NCBI RefSeq assembly: GCF_013328205.1
Contig: NZ_JABULH010000004.1
Coordinates: 186,001-250,000, forward strand
DNA length: 64,000 nucleotides
Direction: 5' to 3'
Source of the DNA: Sphingomonas hominis
GTDB lineage: Bacteria > Pseudomonadota > Alphaproteobacteria > Sphingomonadales > Sphingomonadaceae
Below the pieces are notes generated by a model. That model did no database searches, was not told the origin of the DNA, and was given only the letters and a program-made list of their open reading frames with translations. Positions 10,873-19,618 of this stretch are shown here, piece after piece. Every line of letters begins with the position of its first letter. The stretch's first letter is position 1. A program made the position numbers and the translations under genes.

Positions 10873-12318
10873 TTACGGGCGGGTGACCGATCCGATCTCT
10901 TCGGGGGCGTCGGCCACGACCGCCAGCATCGTCGTCCAGGCAGCGACATTCTGCTGCAACTGTGCCGGATCGACGCGGTCGAGCGTGTCGTCCGGCGTGT
11001 GGTGGACGTCGAAATAGCGCAGGCCCGACTGGTTCAGGTCGATGCCTGCGACCCCGGTTGCGATCGTCGCTTCGATGTCCGATCCGTCGCCGCCAGGACT
11101 CGTGCCGCGCACGATGCCGAGCGGGGCGAGCGCGCTGGCCAGTCGGTCGGCGACGGGCTTGGCGGTGGACGGCAGCGTCGTCTCGAAGCGCCAGACGCGG
11201 TCGGCGCCGAAGTCGCTCTCGGCCGCGATCGCGTGGCGCTCGGCACCGTGCTTCTTCGCGTAATCCTCGCCGCCGAAGCCGCCGACTTCCTCCGCGCCGA
11301 ACCAGACGACACGGATCGTGCGGCGCGGGCGCCGGCCTGAGTCGAGGATGCGCTTCGCCGCCGCGGTGGTGATCGCGATGCCGCTCGCGTCGTCGATCGC
11401 GCCGGTCGCCAAGTCCCAGCTATCGAGGTGACCGCCGACCAGCACCACGCCCGCGTTCGGATCGGTGCCGGGCACCTCGGCGATGACGTTGCCTGATTCG
11501 TGGCTGCCGGTCTGCTGCGGCGTGAGGACCAGGCGCATGCGGATCGGCTTGCCACGTTTCGCCATGTGTTCGATCAACTCGGCGTCGGGGACCGACAGCG
11601 CGGCGGCCGGGATTGCCGCCGTGCCCGCGGGGAAGTTGGTAACGCCGGTATGCGGCAGGCGATGCGTGTCGGTGCCGATCGAGCGGATCACGATCGCGGC
11701 CGCGCCCTTCGCCGCGGCGAGCGCAGGGCCGGTGAAGCGTGCGGGGCCGTTCGCGCCGTAGCTCGACCCGTCCTGCGTCGGCTGCATCGAATTCCCGATG
11801 TAGACGATCTTGCCGCGGATCGCGCCGTCGGGGGCGTTCAGGAACTCGGTCATGCTCGGAAAGACGACGAGCTCGGCGGTCAGGCCTTGCGCGCCGGTCG
11901 AGCCTGAATTGCCGAGCGCGGCGAGTTTGAGCTTCTGCGCGAACGGCGCGACGATCTCGGCTTCCTCCGCGCCGCGCACCCAGACCGGCATCTGGTACGT
12001 CTCGATCCGCACGTTCTTGAAGCCGAGCGCCTTGAGCTTGGCGGCGCCCCAAGTGCGCGCGCGAGCCTCCGCCTCGGTACCCGCCAGGCGCTGGCCGACC
12101 TCGGTCGTTAAACCTTCGACGATCTCATAGGCGACCTCGTCCTTGAGCGCCGCGTCCCGCAGGGCGGCCACGCGCGCGTCGACGGGTGCGGGCGGAGTCG
12201 GCGCCGGACGAGTGATCGCGGGCTGACCGGCGGGCGTCGAGGCCGGCGAGGTCTGCGCCAGCGCAGAGACAGAGAGCAGGGCGGAAGCGGCGGTCGCCGC
12301 GAGCAGGAGGCGCTTCAT
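10873..12318 (-). CDS. Secreted M28 family zinc metallopeptidase with PA insert
   Basis: 481 residues. A signal peptide (MKRLLLAATAASALLSVSALAQ) leads to a Pro-rich linker, then a PA-domain region (about 130-270), then the M28 catalytic domain. Zinc ligands and catalytic residues are visible in GGHLDSWD, GAIDDASG, WFGAEEVGGFGG, AESDFGA and YFDVHHTPDDTLD. M28 enzymes of this layout are periplasmic or outer-membrane aminopeptidases or carboxypeptidases that release N-terminal residues or dipeptides. It stands alone, divergent from ettA. The exact specificity is not visible. Confidence 0.92.
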   Translation of the reverse strand: MKRLLLAATAASALLSVSALAQTSPASTPAGQPAITRPAPTPPAPVDARVAALRDAALKDEVAYEIVEGLTTEVGQRLAGTEAEARARTWGAAKLKALGFKNVRIETYQMPVWVRGAEEAEIVAPFAQKLKLAALGNSGSTGAQGLTAELVVFPSMTEFLNAPDGAIRGKIVYIGNSMQPTQDGSSYGANGPARFTGPALAAAKGAAAIVIRSIGTDTHRLPHTGVTNFPAGTAAIPAAALSVPDAELIEHMAKRGKPIRMRLVLTPQQTGSHESGNVIAEVPGTDPNAGVVLVGGHLDSWDLATGAIDDASGIAITTAAAKRILDSGRRPRRTIRVVWFGAEEVGGFGGEDYAKKHGAERHAIAAESDFGADRVWRFETTLPSTAKPVADRLASALAPLGIVRGTSPGGDGSDIEATIATGVAGIDLNQSGLRYFDVHHTPDDTLDRVDPAQLQQNVAAWTTMLAVVADAPEEIGSVTRP

Positions 12319-12425
12319 GGCGGCAAGGCGTAACCGGCACCTGCCGGTTTGCCAACGCCGTGCGGGGGCCTTACATGCGAACGGAACGAATTTCCCCGCA
12401 GCATCATCACGCGAGAAGGCGACCC

Positions 12426-14105
12426 ATGGCCGTCCAGTACACCTACGTCATGAAGGGTCTTACCAAGACCTTCCCGGGCGCGAACAAGCCCGTGCTCAAC
12501 AACATCCACCTGCAATTCATTCCGGGCGCGAAGATCGCGATCATCGGTCCGAACGGCGCCGGCAAGTCGACGCTGATGAAGATCATGGGCGGGATCGACA
12601 CCGAGTTCACCGGCGAGGCATGGGCCGCCGAGGGCGTGCGCGTCGGCTATCTGCCGCAGGAGCCTAAGCTGGACGACAGCAAGACCGTGATCGAGAACGT
12701 GCGCCTGGGCGCGGGTCCGGTCGCGGCGATGGTTGATCGGTTCAACGCGATCTCGGCCGAGATGGGCGATCCGCAGGACGACACGGATTTCGACGCGCTG
12801 ATGGAGGAGATGGGTGACCTCCAGGCGAAGATCGACGCCGCGGACGGATGGTCGCTCGACAGCCAGCTCGAACAGGCGATGGAGGCGCTGCGCTGCCCGC
12901 CGTCCGATTCGCCGGTGACCAACCTGTCAGGCGGTGAGAAGCGCCGCGTGGCGCTATGCCGGCTGCTGCTGGAGAAGCCCGACATCCTGCTGCTCGACGA
13001 GCCGACCAACCACCTGGACGCGGAGAGCGTGTCGTGGCTGGAAAACTTCCTGAAGGAATATACCGGCAACGTCATTCTCGTTACCCACGACCGCTACTTC
13101 CTCGACAATGTCGTCAACTGGGTGCTCGAGCTCGATCGCGGGCGTTACTACACCTACGAGTCGAACTATTCGGGCTATCTGGAGAAGAAGTCCAAGCGGC
13201 TGGAACAGGAAGAGCGCGAGGAGGCGGGCCGTCAGCGCGCGATCGCCGACGAACTCGCCTGGATGCGCCAGACCCCCAAGGCACGTCAGACCAAGTCCAA
13301 GGCGCGTATTCGCGCGTTCGACGAGCTGATGGAGAAGCAGGAGAACCGCGTCGCGGGCAAGGCGCAGATCCTGATCCAGCTGCCCGAGCGTTTGGGCGGC
13401 AAGGTGATCGAGGCCAAGGGGCTGACCAAGTCCTATGGCGACAAATTGCTGTTCGACGGGCTCGACTTCACGCTGCCGCCGGGCGGCATCGTCGGCGTGA
13501 TCGGGCCGAATGGTGCGGGCAAGTCGACATTGTTTAAGCTCATCACGGGCCAGGAACAGCCCGACGGCGGCACGATCGAGGTCGGTTCGACCGTCAAGCT
13601 CGGCTACGTCGACCAGAGCCGCGACCACCTCGATCCGAACAAGAACGTGTGGCAGGAAATCTCCGACGAGCTGGAGGTGTTCCGCTTCGGCAAGCAGGAG
13701 CTGGGCACGCGCGCCTATGTGGGTGCGTTCAACTTCCGCGGGCCCGACCAGCAGAAGAAGGTCGGTCAGCTGTCAGGCGGTGAGCGCAACCGCGTCCACA
13801 TGGCCAAGATGCTGAAGGAGGGCGGCAACGTCCTGCTGCTCGACGAGCCGACCAACGATCTCGACGTCGAGACGCTGCGCGCGCTCGAAGAGGCGTTGGA
13901 GACGTTCGCCGGCTGCGCGGTGGTCATCAGCCACGATCGCTTCTTCCTCGATCGTCTGTGCACGCATATCCTCGCGTTCGAGGGCGATAGCCACGTCGAA
14001 TGGTTTGAGGGCAATTACGAGAGCTACGAAGAGGACAAGCGCCGTCGTCTGGGCGATGCCGCCGATCGTCCGACGCGGCTGGCGTATAAGAAGCTGACGC
14101 GCTGA
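12426..14105 (+). CDS. ettA: Energy-dependent translational throttle protein EttA (ABC-F)
   Basis: 559 residues from MAVQYTYVMKGLTK; an in-frame extension upstream is not conserved. It contains two ABC domains, each with Walker A GPNGAGKST, signature LSGGE (LSGGEKRRVAL and LSGGERNRVHM) and Walker B LLLDEPTN. The linker between them (the arm after YTYESNYSGYLEKK) is the ABC-F P-site tRNA interaction motif. There are no membrane helices. EttA binds the ribosomal E site and gates the first elongation step according to the ATP/ADP ratio. The next gene starts one base inside its stop codon. Confidence 0.96.
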   Translation: MAVQYTYVMKGLTKTFPGANKPVLNNIHLQFIPGAKIAIIGPNGAGKSTLMKIMGGIDTEFTGEAWAAEGVRVGYLPQEPKLDDSKTVIENVRLGAGPVAAMVDRFNAISAEMGDPQDDTDFDALMEEMGDLQAKIDAADGWSLDSQLEQAMEALRCPPSDSPVTNLSGGEKRRVALCRLLLEKPDILLLDEPTNHLDAESVSWLENFLKEYTGNVILVTHDRYFLDNVVNWVLELDRGRYYTYESNYSGYLEKKSKRLEQEEREEAGRQRAIADELAWMRQTPKARQTKSKARIRAFDELMEKQENRVAGKAQILIQLPERLGGKVIEAKGLTKSYGDKLLFDGLDFTLPPGGIVGVIGPNGAGKSTLFKLITGQEQPDGGTIEVGSTVKLGYVDQSRDHLDPNKNVWQEISDELEVFRFGKQELGTRAYVGAFNFRGPDQQKKVGQLSGGERNRVHMAKMLKEGGNVLLLDEPTNDLDVETLRALEEALETFAGCAVVISHDRFFLDRLCTHILAFEGDSHVEWFEGNYESYEEDKRRRLGDAADRPTRLAYKKLTR

Positions 14106-14533
14106 TGCGCGCTGCCTCCGGTACCGGCGACGATTTGCCGCGCTGGCTGGAGGCGGAGGGGATCGTGCCGGTCGAGGGGCCGGGCACGATCGCCGACGTG
14201 GCGCTGGTGCGCGGGCTGCTGGTGAACGCGGCGCGCGAGGGGCGGGCGGTAAGTTATTCCGAGCTGTTGCGCGCACTCGGCCACCGCTTCACGCGACCGA
14301 AGATGCGTGCGTTGTGCAAGACGCTCGACGCGATCGATGCCGCGGGTGAGGCGGTCGGCGAACCGGCACTCGCCGCGTTGGTGGTGCGCGAGGGTGATCG
14401 GTTGCCGGGGCAGGGATGGTGGACGACGCTGGCGGAGCGACGCGGCTATCGTGGTGCGTGGGAGGGCAGCGAGGCGGAATGTTTTGTCGCCGGCGAGCAG
14501 GGGAAGGCGTTCGACTACTGGCGCGAGCGTTGA
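14105..14533 (+). CDS. Hypothetical protein coupled to ettA
   Basis: 142 residues. Its ATG shares the A of the ettA TGA, so it is almost certainly co-translated. The N-terminal half contains LVNAAREGRAVSYSELLRALG and FTRPKMRALCKTLDAID, which looks like a small winged-helix-like fold. The C-terminal half is Trp-rich (GQGWWTTLAERRGYRG and KAFDYW). No signal peptide or membrane helix is seen. I do not recognise a characterised family. Linkage to a ribosome-binding ATPase hints at nucleic acid or translation, which is only inference. Confidence 0.65.
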   Translation: MRAASGTGDDLPRWLEAEGIVPVEGPGTIADVALVRGLLVNAAREGRAVSYSELLRALGHRFTRPKMRALCKTLDAIDAAGEAVGEPALAALVVREGDRLPGQGWWTTLAERRGYRGAWEGSEAECFVAGEQGKAFDYWRER

Positions 14534-14536
14534 TGG

Positions 14537-15109
14537 TCAGAGGTGGTCGGTGGAGACGGTAAGCCCGTCGATCGTGGCGGCAGTGATGACAGCGCCGAAC
14601 TGATGCTGGACATGGTCGGCATAGCGACCGTTCGTGGGCGACGATAGCTGGTGGATGGTCCGGCCGTTCACGTCGATAACCCAATACTCCCGAACACCGT
14701 GTCGCCCGTAGAGAGCAGCCTTGCGGTCCAGGTCAGACTGCAACGTCGCATCCGCAATCTGTATTATCAGGGAAACGCTCACGCCGGGGACCGGACCGGG
14801 CCCGCGTGGTTCGGACGTGAGGAGCAGATCGGGCTCGGGAACGTCGACGGGTGCCCACGCCACACTTGCTTCCACCATGACATGCAACGTAGAGCCGGCG
14901 GCACGAAGACCATCACGTAGCGCATCGTATAGCGCCATCTTCGCGAGCGCGTGTGGCCGATGCTGCGCGTTCATGTAGGTGACCTCACCGTCGATCAGCT
15001 CCGTCTTGCCGTAGCCTTCGAACGCGCCGTCGTGGTCGAGCGACAGGTAATCCTCAACCCGTAGCTTCACGCGTGTCGGCACGTTGGTGATCGGCACATG
15101 CTCGGTCAT
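14537..15109 (-). CDS. Uma2 family endonuclease (DUF820)
   Basis: 190 residues from MTEHVPITNVPTRVKL; a TTG 12 codons upstream is possible, and neither start has a good ribosome site. The restriction-endonuclease-like core shows ELIDGEV, PEPDLLLT with its acidic residue, and DRKAALYGRHGVREYWVID with the lysine-containing segment. These motifs define the Uma2/DUF820 group, expanded in cyanobacteria and scattered elsewhere, for which PD-(D/E)XK nuclease activity is predicted. It is convergent with the gene ending at 14533, three bases away. The role is unknown. Confidence 0.82.
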   Translation of the reverse strand: MTEHVPITNVPTRVKLRVEDYLSLDHDGAFEGYGKTELIDGEVTYMNAQHRPHALAKMALYDALRDGLRAAGSTLHVMVEASVAWAPVDVPEPDLLLTSEPRGPGPVPGVSVSLIIQIADATLQSDLDRKAALYGRHGVREYWVIDVNGRTIHQLSSPTNGRYADHVQHQFGAVITAATIDGLTVSTDHL

Positions 15110-15152
15110 GTCGGCGAAGCTATCATGCCGACCGCATGGTTCCAACCGCGCC

Positions 15153-15635
15153 TCAATCGAGCAGATGGAGTGGCAACCGCGCGGCGACGACCTCGCGCAG
15201 GACGAATCCGGATTCCATGCTGGTGACGCCGGGCAATCGTGACAATTCTTCGCGGTGGACCTCGGCGAAATGCGCCAGGTCGCGCGCCTGCACGGTGACG
15301 AGATAGTCGTACGAGCCCGACATCAGATCGCAGCGCACCACCGAGGGGCTGTCGGCGATCGCGCGCTCGAATGCGTCGAGTACGTCCTTGCGCTGGCTTT
15401 CCAGCGTCATCTTGATGTGGACGGTGGTGCCGAGCCCCAGGCGAGCGAGGTCGAGTTGCGCGGCATAGCCCGCGATCACGCCGCTTTCCTCCAACGCGCG
15501 TTGCCGCCGGGCGATCGCGGTGGCGCTGCGCCCGATTCGCTCGGCGAGCGCGAAGGCAGTTTCGCGCGCGTTTTCGACTAGAGCGCCGAGCAGCCGACGG
15601 TCGACACGGTCGAGCGTTTGTGATTGTGGCGCCAT
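15153..15635 (-). CDS. aldR: Lrp/AsnC family regulator, probable AldR
   Basis: 160 residues with an N-terminal HTH (LDRVDRRLLGALVENARETA, then ERIGRSATAIARRQRALEE) and a C-terminal AsnC/RAM domain (CDLMSGSYDYLVTVQARD). It is divergent from ald across a 110-bp spacer. Lrp-type genes divergent from alanine dehydrogenase are usually AldR, which activates ald in response to alanine. The name rests on that arrangement, which is clear here; the HTH assignment is secure on sequence alone. Confidence 0.88.
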   Translation of the reverse strand: MAPQSQTLDRVDRRLLGALVENARETAFALAERIGRSATAIARRQRALEESGVIAGYAAQLDLARLGLGTTVHIKMTLESQRKDVLDAFERAIADSPSVVRCDLMSGSYDYLVTVQARDLAHFAEVHREELSRLPGVTSMESGFVLREVVAARLPLHLLD

Positions 15636-15686
15636 ATTGCTTGATCATGCCGGAAGTGGGCGTCTTCGGACAAGAGGGCAGCGTGC

Positions 15687-15729
15687 TTTGCCGGGAAAGT
15701 GCGCGCGCCACGCAGTAAAAGGCGGCAAA
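15687..15729. promoter_or_regulatory. Candidate AldR operator in the aldR/ald spacer
   Basis: TTTGCCG at 15687-15693 and its inverse CGGCAAA at 15723-15729 face each other across 29 bp, immediately upstream of the ald ribosome site (AGAGGAGAG). Lrp family octamers often contact two spaced half-sites. The symmetry is visible; binding is inferred. Confidence 0.35.
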
Positions 15730-15745
15730 CTAGAGGAGAGTTACC

Positions 15746-16825
15746 ATGCGCGTCGGCGTGCCCAAGGAAATCAAGAACCACGAATATCGCGTCGGCCTGA
15801 CGCCGGGCGCGGTGCGCGAATATGTCGCGCATGGCCACGAGGTGCTGGTGCAGGCAGGCGCCGGGCTGGGCATCGCGGCGTCGGACGACGTCTACCGCGC
15901 AGCGGGTGCCGAGATCGTCGATACCGCCGAGGAAGTGTTCGCGCGGGCGCAGATGATCGTGAAGGTCAAGGAGCCGCAGCCGAGCGAGTGGGTGCAGCTG
16001 CGCGACGAGCAGATACTGTTCACCTACCTCCATCTCGCCCCCGATCCCGAGCAGGCCAAGGGGCTGATGGCCTCGGGCGTGACCGCGGTGGCGTACGAGA
16101 CGGTCACCGACGCGCGCGGGCAATTGCCGCTGCTGGCCCCGATGAGCGAGGTCGCGGGGCGGCTGTCGATCGAGGCGGCGGGGCACGCATTGAAGGCACC
16201 AAACGGCGGGCGCGGCGTGCTGCTGGGCGGCGTACCGGGCGTGCAGCCGGGGCGTGTCGTCGTGCTGGGCGGCGGTGTCGTCGGCACGCATGCCGCGCGG
16301 ATGGCGGTCGGGCTGGGTGCCGAGGTGACGATCATCGACCGCTCGATTCCGCGCCTGCGCGAGCTTGACGACATGTTCGCCGGCCGCGTCCGCACGCGCG
16401 TCTCGACGCTCGAATCGATCGAGCAGGAGATTGCCGAGGCCGACGCCGTCATCGGCGCGGTGCTGATCCCCGGTGCCTCGGCCCCCAAGCTCGTGACGCG
16501 TCCGATGCTCGCCCACATGAAGCCGCGCGCGGTACTGGTCGACGTCGCGATCGATCAGGGTGGCTGTTTCGAGACCAGCCACGCGACGACACACGCCGAG
16601 CCGACCTACGAAGTCGATGGCGTAATCCATTACTGCGTCGCGAATATGCCGGGCGCGGTGCCGCTGACGTCGAGCCACGCGCTCAACAACGCGACATTGC
16701 CCTATGGTCTGGCGCTCGCTGACATGGGCTATGTGGCGTGCGAGGAGAACCCGGGCCTAATGGAAGGTCTAAACGTGCGCGGCGGCAAGATCGTCAACAA
16801 GGTCGTGGCCGACGCGCTCGCCTGA
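15746..16825 (+). CDS. ald: Alanine dehydrogenase
   Basis: 359 residues, slightly shorter than the usual 370. NAD-dependent oxidative deamination of L-alanine to pyruvate and ammonia, or the reverse. The N-terminus MRVGVPKEIKNHEYRVGLTP is diagnostic. The catalytic lysine lies in KVKEPQP and the catalytic histidine in YLHLAPD. The NAD-binding glycine motif is VLGGGVVGTHAA, and the C-terminal NMPGAVPLTSSHALNNATLPY block is conserved. It has a strong ribosome site, a divergent AldR-type regulator and its own terminator, so it forms a monocistronic unit. Confidence 0.97.
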   Translation: MRVGVPKEIKNHEYRVGLTPGAVREYVAHGHEVLVQAGAGLGIAASDDVYRAAGAEIVDTAEEVFARAQMIVKVKEPQPSEWVQLRDEQILFTYLHLAPDPEQAKGLMASGVTAVAYETVTDARGQLPLLAPMSEVAGRLSIEAAGHALKAPNGGRGVLLGGVPGVQPGRVVVLGGGVVGTHAARMAVGLGAEVTIIDRSIPRLRELDDMFAGRVRTRVSTLESIEQEIAEADAVIGAVLIPGASAPKLVTRPMLAHMKPRAVLVDVAIDQGGCFETSHATTHAEPTYEVDGVIHYCVANMPGAVPLTSSHALNNATLPYGLALADMGYVACEENPGLMEGLNVRGGKIVNKVVADALA

Positions 16826-16850
16826 TTGGTTCGACCGCGAGAGACAAGGA

Positions 16851-16882
16851 GGGCGGCGTGTCGCGGGCACGCCGCCCTTTTC
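16851..16882 (+). terminator. Rho-independent terminator of ald
   Basis: A perfect 10-bp stem (GGGCGGCGTG at 16851-16860 with its complement at 16868-16877) is followed by TTTTC. It lies 25 bp after the ald stop and just before the convergent nuclease gene ends. Confidence 0.9.
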
Positions 16883-16885
16883 GTG

Positions 16886-17677
16886 TCAGCGCCGCTTGCG
16901 CTGAGGCTGGAACAGCGCGTTGAGGTAATCGGCGAGGCGAACGCCGCCCATCTCCAGCCGCTGCTCGACGCGCGCCTTGTTCTGGTACACGTAAGCGTAG
17001 GACAGCGCCGGATCGGTCGGGTAGATCTGGTCGCGCATCGCAGTGCTCTCCGCGATCCAGACGGCGGGGTCGGTGCTCGCCCAGGCGCGCCGATCGGCGG
17101 GGGTAATTCGTGCACCCAGCCACGTCGCCAGCTCGCTGTATGACAGTTGCTCGTCGTCGATCAGGCCCGAGTCCCACACCGAGTGCAGGTTGGTGGGCTT
17201 GCCGAAGAAGGTCACCGGCACCTCATTCCCGCCCTTGTCGGTGCCGTTACCGGCGTGAAGCGGCTGATGCAGGTCGCCGACGATGTGGATGATGAAGCGC
17301 AGCGCGGCCTGACGCTCGGGAAGGGGGGCGCTCTTGTCCCGAACGGTTGCGCTGAACCGGCGCAGCGCGGTCACCGCGTCTCCCTCAGGCGGGGGCGTGA
17401 CCTGGGCGTAACCCGCGCCTTTCGGCACGGTGACGTAATGCCACGGGGTCGATTGGCGTTGCCAATAGGGCGCCGGGTCGGCTCGCATGAAGTCGGGCCA
17501 GTTCGATGCCTCGGCCATCGTCTCCACGCCCAGAATGCTACGCACGCCGGCGCGCGCGGACGGTGTGAGCAACGGGTCGGCGATCGCACCGACGACACGG
17601 TGTCCGGTCTTGCCCCAGGCAAGCACGGGGCTGGGCAGCGCGAGGAGTGCCGTAACGGCAAAGGCTAGTAATCGCAT
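16886..17677 (-). CDS. Secreted S1/P1-type zinc nuclease
   Basis: 263 residues from MRLLAFAVTALLALPSPVLA; a longer frame upstream is Arg-rich and unlikely. Cleavage after VLA would expose Trp as residue 1 of the mature protein. This matters because in S1/P1 nucleases the N-terminal Trp itself binds a zinc ion. The next residues WGKTGHRVVGAIA, the central HIVGDLHQPLHAG and the segment NLHSVWDSGLI contain the other zinc ligands (His and Asp). Expected activity is cleavage of single-stranded nucleic acid and 3'-nucleotides in the periplasm, for phosphate or nucleoside scavenging. It is convergent with ald. Confidence 0.93.
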   Translation of the reverse strand: MRLLAFAVTALLALPSPVLAWGKTGHRVVGAIADPLLTPSARAGVRSILGVETMAEASNWPDFMRADPAPYWQRQSTPWHYVTVPKGAGYAQVTPPPEGDAVTALRRFSATVRDKSAPLPERQAALRFIIHIVGDLHQPLHAGNGTDKGGNEVPVTFFGKPTNLHSVWDSGLIDDEQLSYSELATWLGARITPADRRAWASTDPAVWIAESTAMRDQIYPTDPALSYAYVYQNKARVEQRLEMGGVRLADYLNALFQPQRKRR

Positions 17678-17871
17678 GGTGATAGCGGTGCCGCACAATT
17701 GTGACCGGCGCGTGATCGCGCCGCGCTTTGCAGGGCCGAAGAACGTCGTCGCTGCTTTCGTTGCCGCTGCGGAACAGTTGCGCCGCATACCGGGTTGTTG
17801 CTGCCGTTGCCGGCGTATGGCGCCGACGACGCTTTGTCGGACGCCGCGCGCGTCGTGTTCCGGGAGGATGT

Positions 17872-18237
17872 ATGAAGAAGGTTCATTTGGGTCTGGCATT
17901 CGCGATTGCCGCCATGCCGCTCGCCGCATGCAGCGAGCGTGCGCAGGAGCAGACGTCGCAGGCAGCCGACGCGATCGGCGACGACGCCAAATCGGTCGGT
18001 GCGCGCGCAGCGAACGCGACCGAGCGCGCAGCGGACGACGTGGCGGCAGCCGCCGATCGCGCTGGCGAGAAGATCGACCGGGCCGGTGACCGCGCCGCGG
18101 CCGAGACGAAGGAAGCCGCCCGCGAAGCCGATGCCGCCGCCGACCGCGCCGGCGAGAAGATCGACCGCGCCGGCGATCGCGCCGCCGACCGCACGGGTGC
18201 CGCGCTCCAGAACGCAGGCTCCTCGATCCGCGACTAA
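17872..18237 (+). CDS. Ala/Asp/Arg-repeat lipoprotein
   Basis: 121 residues with GGGAGG upstream of the ATG. The signal peptide MKKVHLGLAFAIAAMPLAAC has a lipobox (LAAC). The mature region is an amphipathic helical repeat in which DRAGEKIDRAGDRAA appears twice (about residues 63-77 and 93-107). It resembles LEA or apolipoprotein-like sequences and is related in style to the two lipoproteins at 10187-10732. It probably forms an extended charged helix anchored to a membrane. No enzymatic motif is present. Confidence 0.75.
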   Translation: MKKVHLGLAFAIAAMPLAACSERAQEQTSQAADAIGDDAKSVGARAANATERAADDVAAAADRAGEKIDRAGDRAAAETKEAAREADAAADRAGEKIDRAGDRAADRTGAALQNAGSSIRD

Positions 18238-18246
18238 CGTGACGCG

Positions 18247-18282
18247 ACCGGCAGTGTGCGCGTCACGCTGCCGGTTATTTTA
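18247..18282 (+). terminator. Rho-independent terminator of the repeat lipoprotein
   Basis: ACCGGCAG (18247-18254) pairs with CTGCCGGT (18268-18275) and is followed by TATTTTA. An alternative pairing of the nearby GTGACGCG and CGCGTCAC is possible. Confidence 0.75.
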
Positions 18283-18315
18283 AGCACGTAAGATGGTGGG
18301 TACCGATACAGGCGG

Positions 18316-18391
<76 letters not shown>

Positions 18392-18511
18392 ATGACCGGT
18401 TGAAAGGAGCGGCTTGGTTGGTCGCTCCCGATCGGGAAGCGCGCCTCTACCGTGACCGGCCGATTCTGCAAACCCCTTTTTTCCGCTGAGCGTGCATTTT
18501 TTCGCCCGCGC

Positions 18512-19618
18512 TCACCACAGAGACTTCTGTCGAGTCGAGCGATCGATCCCCATCAGAATGCCGAGGGAGATCAACACCGTCATTTGCGCCGAACCGCCGA
18601 AGCTCACCAGCGGCAGCGGGATACCGACGACGGGGGCGAGCCCCATCACCATCATCAGGTTAATCGCGACGTAGAAGAAGATGGTGGTCGACAATCCCGC
18701 GGCGACCAGCTTTGCGAAACGGCTCTCCGCGCGCACGCCGACGTTCACGCCCCAACGGATCACCAGCAGGAAGGCGGCGATGATGAAGATGCCGCCGATC
18801 AGGCCCCATTCCTCCGCCATGGTGGCGAAGACGAAGTCGGTCTGTCCCTCGGGCAGATAATCGAGGTGGCTCTGCGTGCCCTGGAGAAAGCCCTTGCCGA
18901 AGATGCCGCCCGATCCGATCGCGATCTTCGACTGGCTGATGTGGTAGCCGGTGCCGAGCGGGTCGCTCTCGGGGTCCATGAAGATCAGTACCCGGTTGCG
19001 CTGGTAATCGTGCAACGCGAACATGAAGGCGAGCGGCGCGGCGATCGCCAGCGCGGCGGCGCCACCGACGAACAGCCGAAGCGGCACGCCCGCGAGGAAC
19101 ATGACCGTCGCGCCGCCCGCGCAGATCATCAGCGCAGTGCCGAGATCGGGCTGGAGCATGACAAGCGCGGCCGGCACGCCGATCAGCGCCGCGACCGGCC
19201 AGATCGCGACGAACTTGCGCGTCTCGGCCGCGGGCAGCATCTCGTAGAAGCGCGCGGCGGCGAGCACGATGCCGATCTTCATCAATTCGGACGGTTGCAG
19301 GCGGATGAAGCCGAGGTCGAGCCAGCGCTGGCTACCCCCGCGTACCGCGCCGAGCAGTTCGACCAGCAGGAGTGCCACGACTAGCCCGCCGTAAGCGGGA
19401 AAAGCGAGGTTGCGCCACCATTGCAGCGGAACGCGCGACAGGACGAGCGAGCCGCCGAGAAACACGAAGAAGCGCACGCCTTGCGGCAACGCCCAAGGGC
19501 GCATGCTGCCGTTGGCGGCGGAATAGAGCACCACCAATCCGAAACAACCGATTGCCACCACGAGCAGCAACGTGCGCCACGGCAGGATCGTCAGCGGCGA
19601 GGGGATGATCGACCTCAA
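18512..19618 (-). CDS. rodA: Peptidoglycan glycosyltransferase RodA (SEDS family)
   Basis: 368 residues, about ten transmembrane helices. SEDS hallmarks are WLDLGFIRLQPSELMKIG and VMLQPDLGTAL, and the extracellular loop GSGGIFGKGFLQGTQSHLDYLPEGQTDFVF carries the catalytic-site aspartate region. RodA polymerises glycan strands for cell elongation with its partner PBP2. The start is TTG, overlapping the mrdA stop as TTGA. It is the last gene of the mreBCD-mrdA-rodA operon, matching the conserved order. Confidence 0.97.
   Translation of the reverse strand: MRSIIPSPLTILPWRTLLLVVAIGCFGLVVLYSAANGSMRPWALPQGVRFFVFLGGSLVLSRVPLQWWRNLAFPAYGGLVVALLLVELLGAVRGGSQRWLDLGFIRLQPSELMKIGIVLAAARFYEMLPAAETRKFVAIWPVAALIGVPAALVMLQPDLGTALMICAGGATVMFLAGVPLRLFVGGAAALAIAAPLAFMFALHDYQRNRVLIFMDPESDPLGTGYHISQSKIAIGSGGIFGKGFLQGTQSHLDYLPEGQTDFVFATMAEEWGLIGGIFIIAAFLLVIRWGVNVGVRAESRFAKLVAAGLSTTIFFYVAINLMMVMGLAPVVGIPLPLVSFGGSAQMTVLISLGILMGIDRSTRQKSLW

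Noticed and set aside
17728-17871. N-terminal extension of the repeat lipoprotein
   Set aside because: The extension is Arg/Val-rich and hides the lipoprotein signal peptide; the ATG at 17872 has a good ribosome site.
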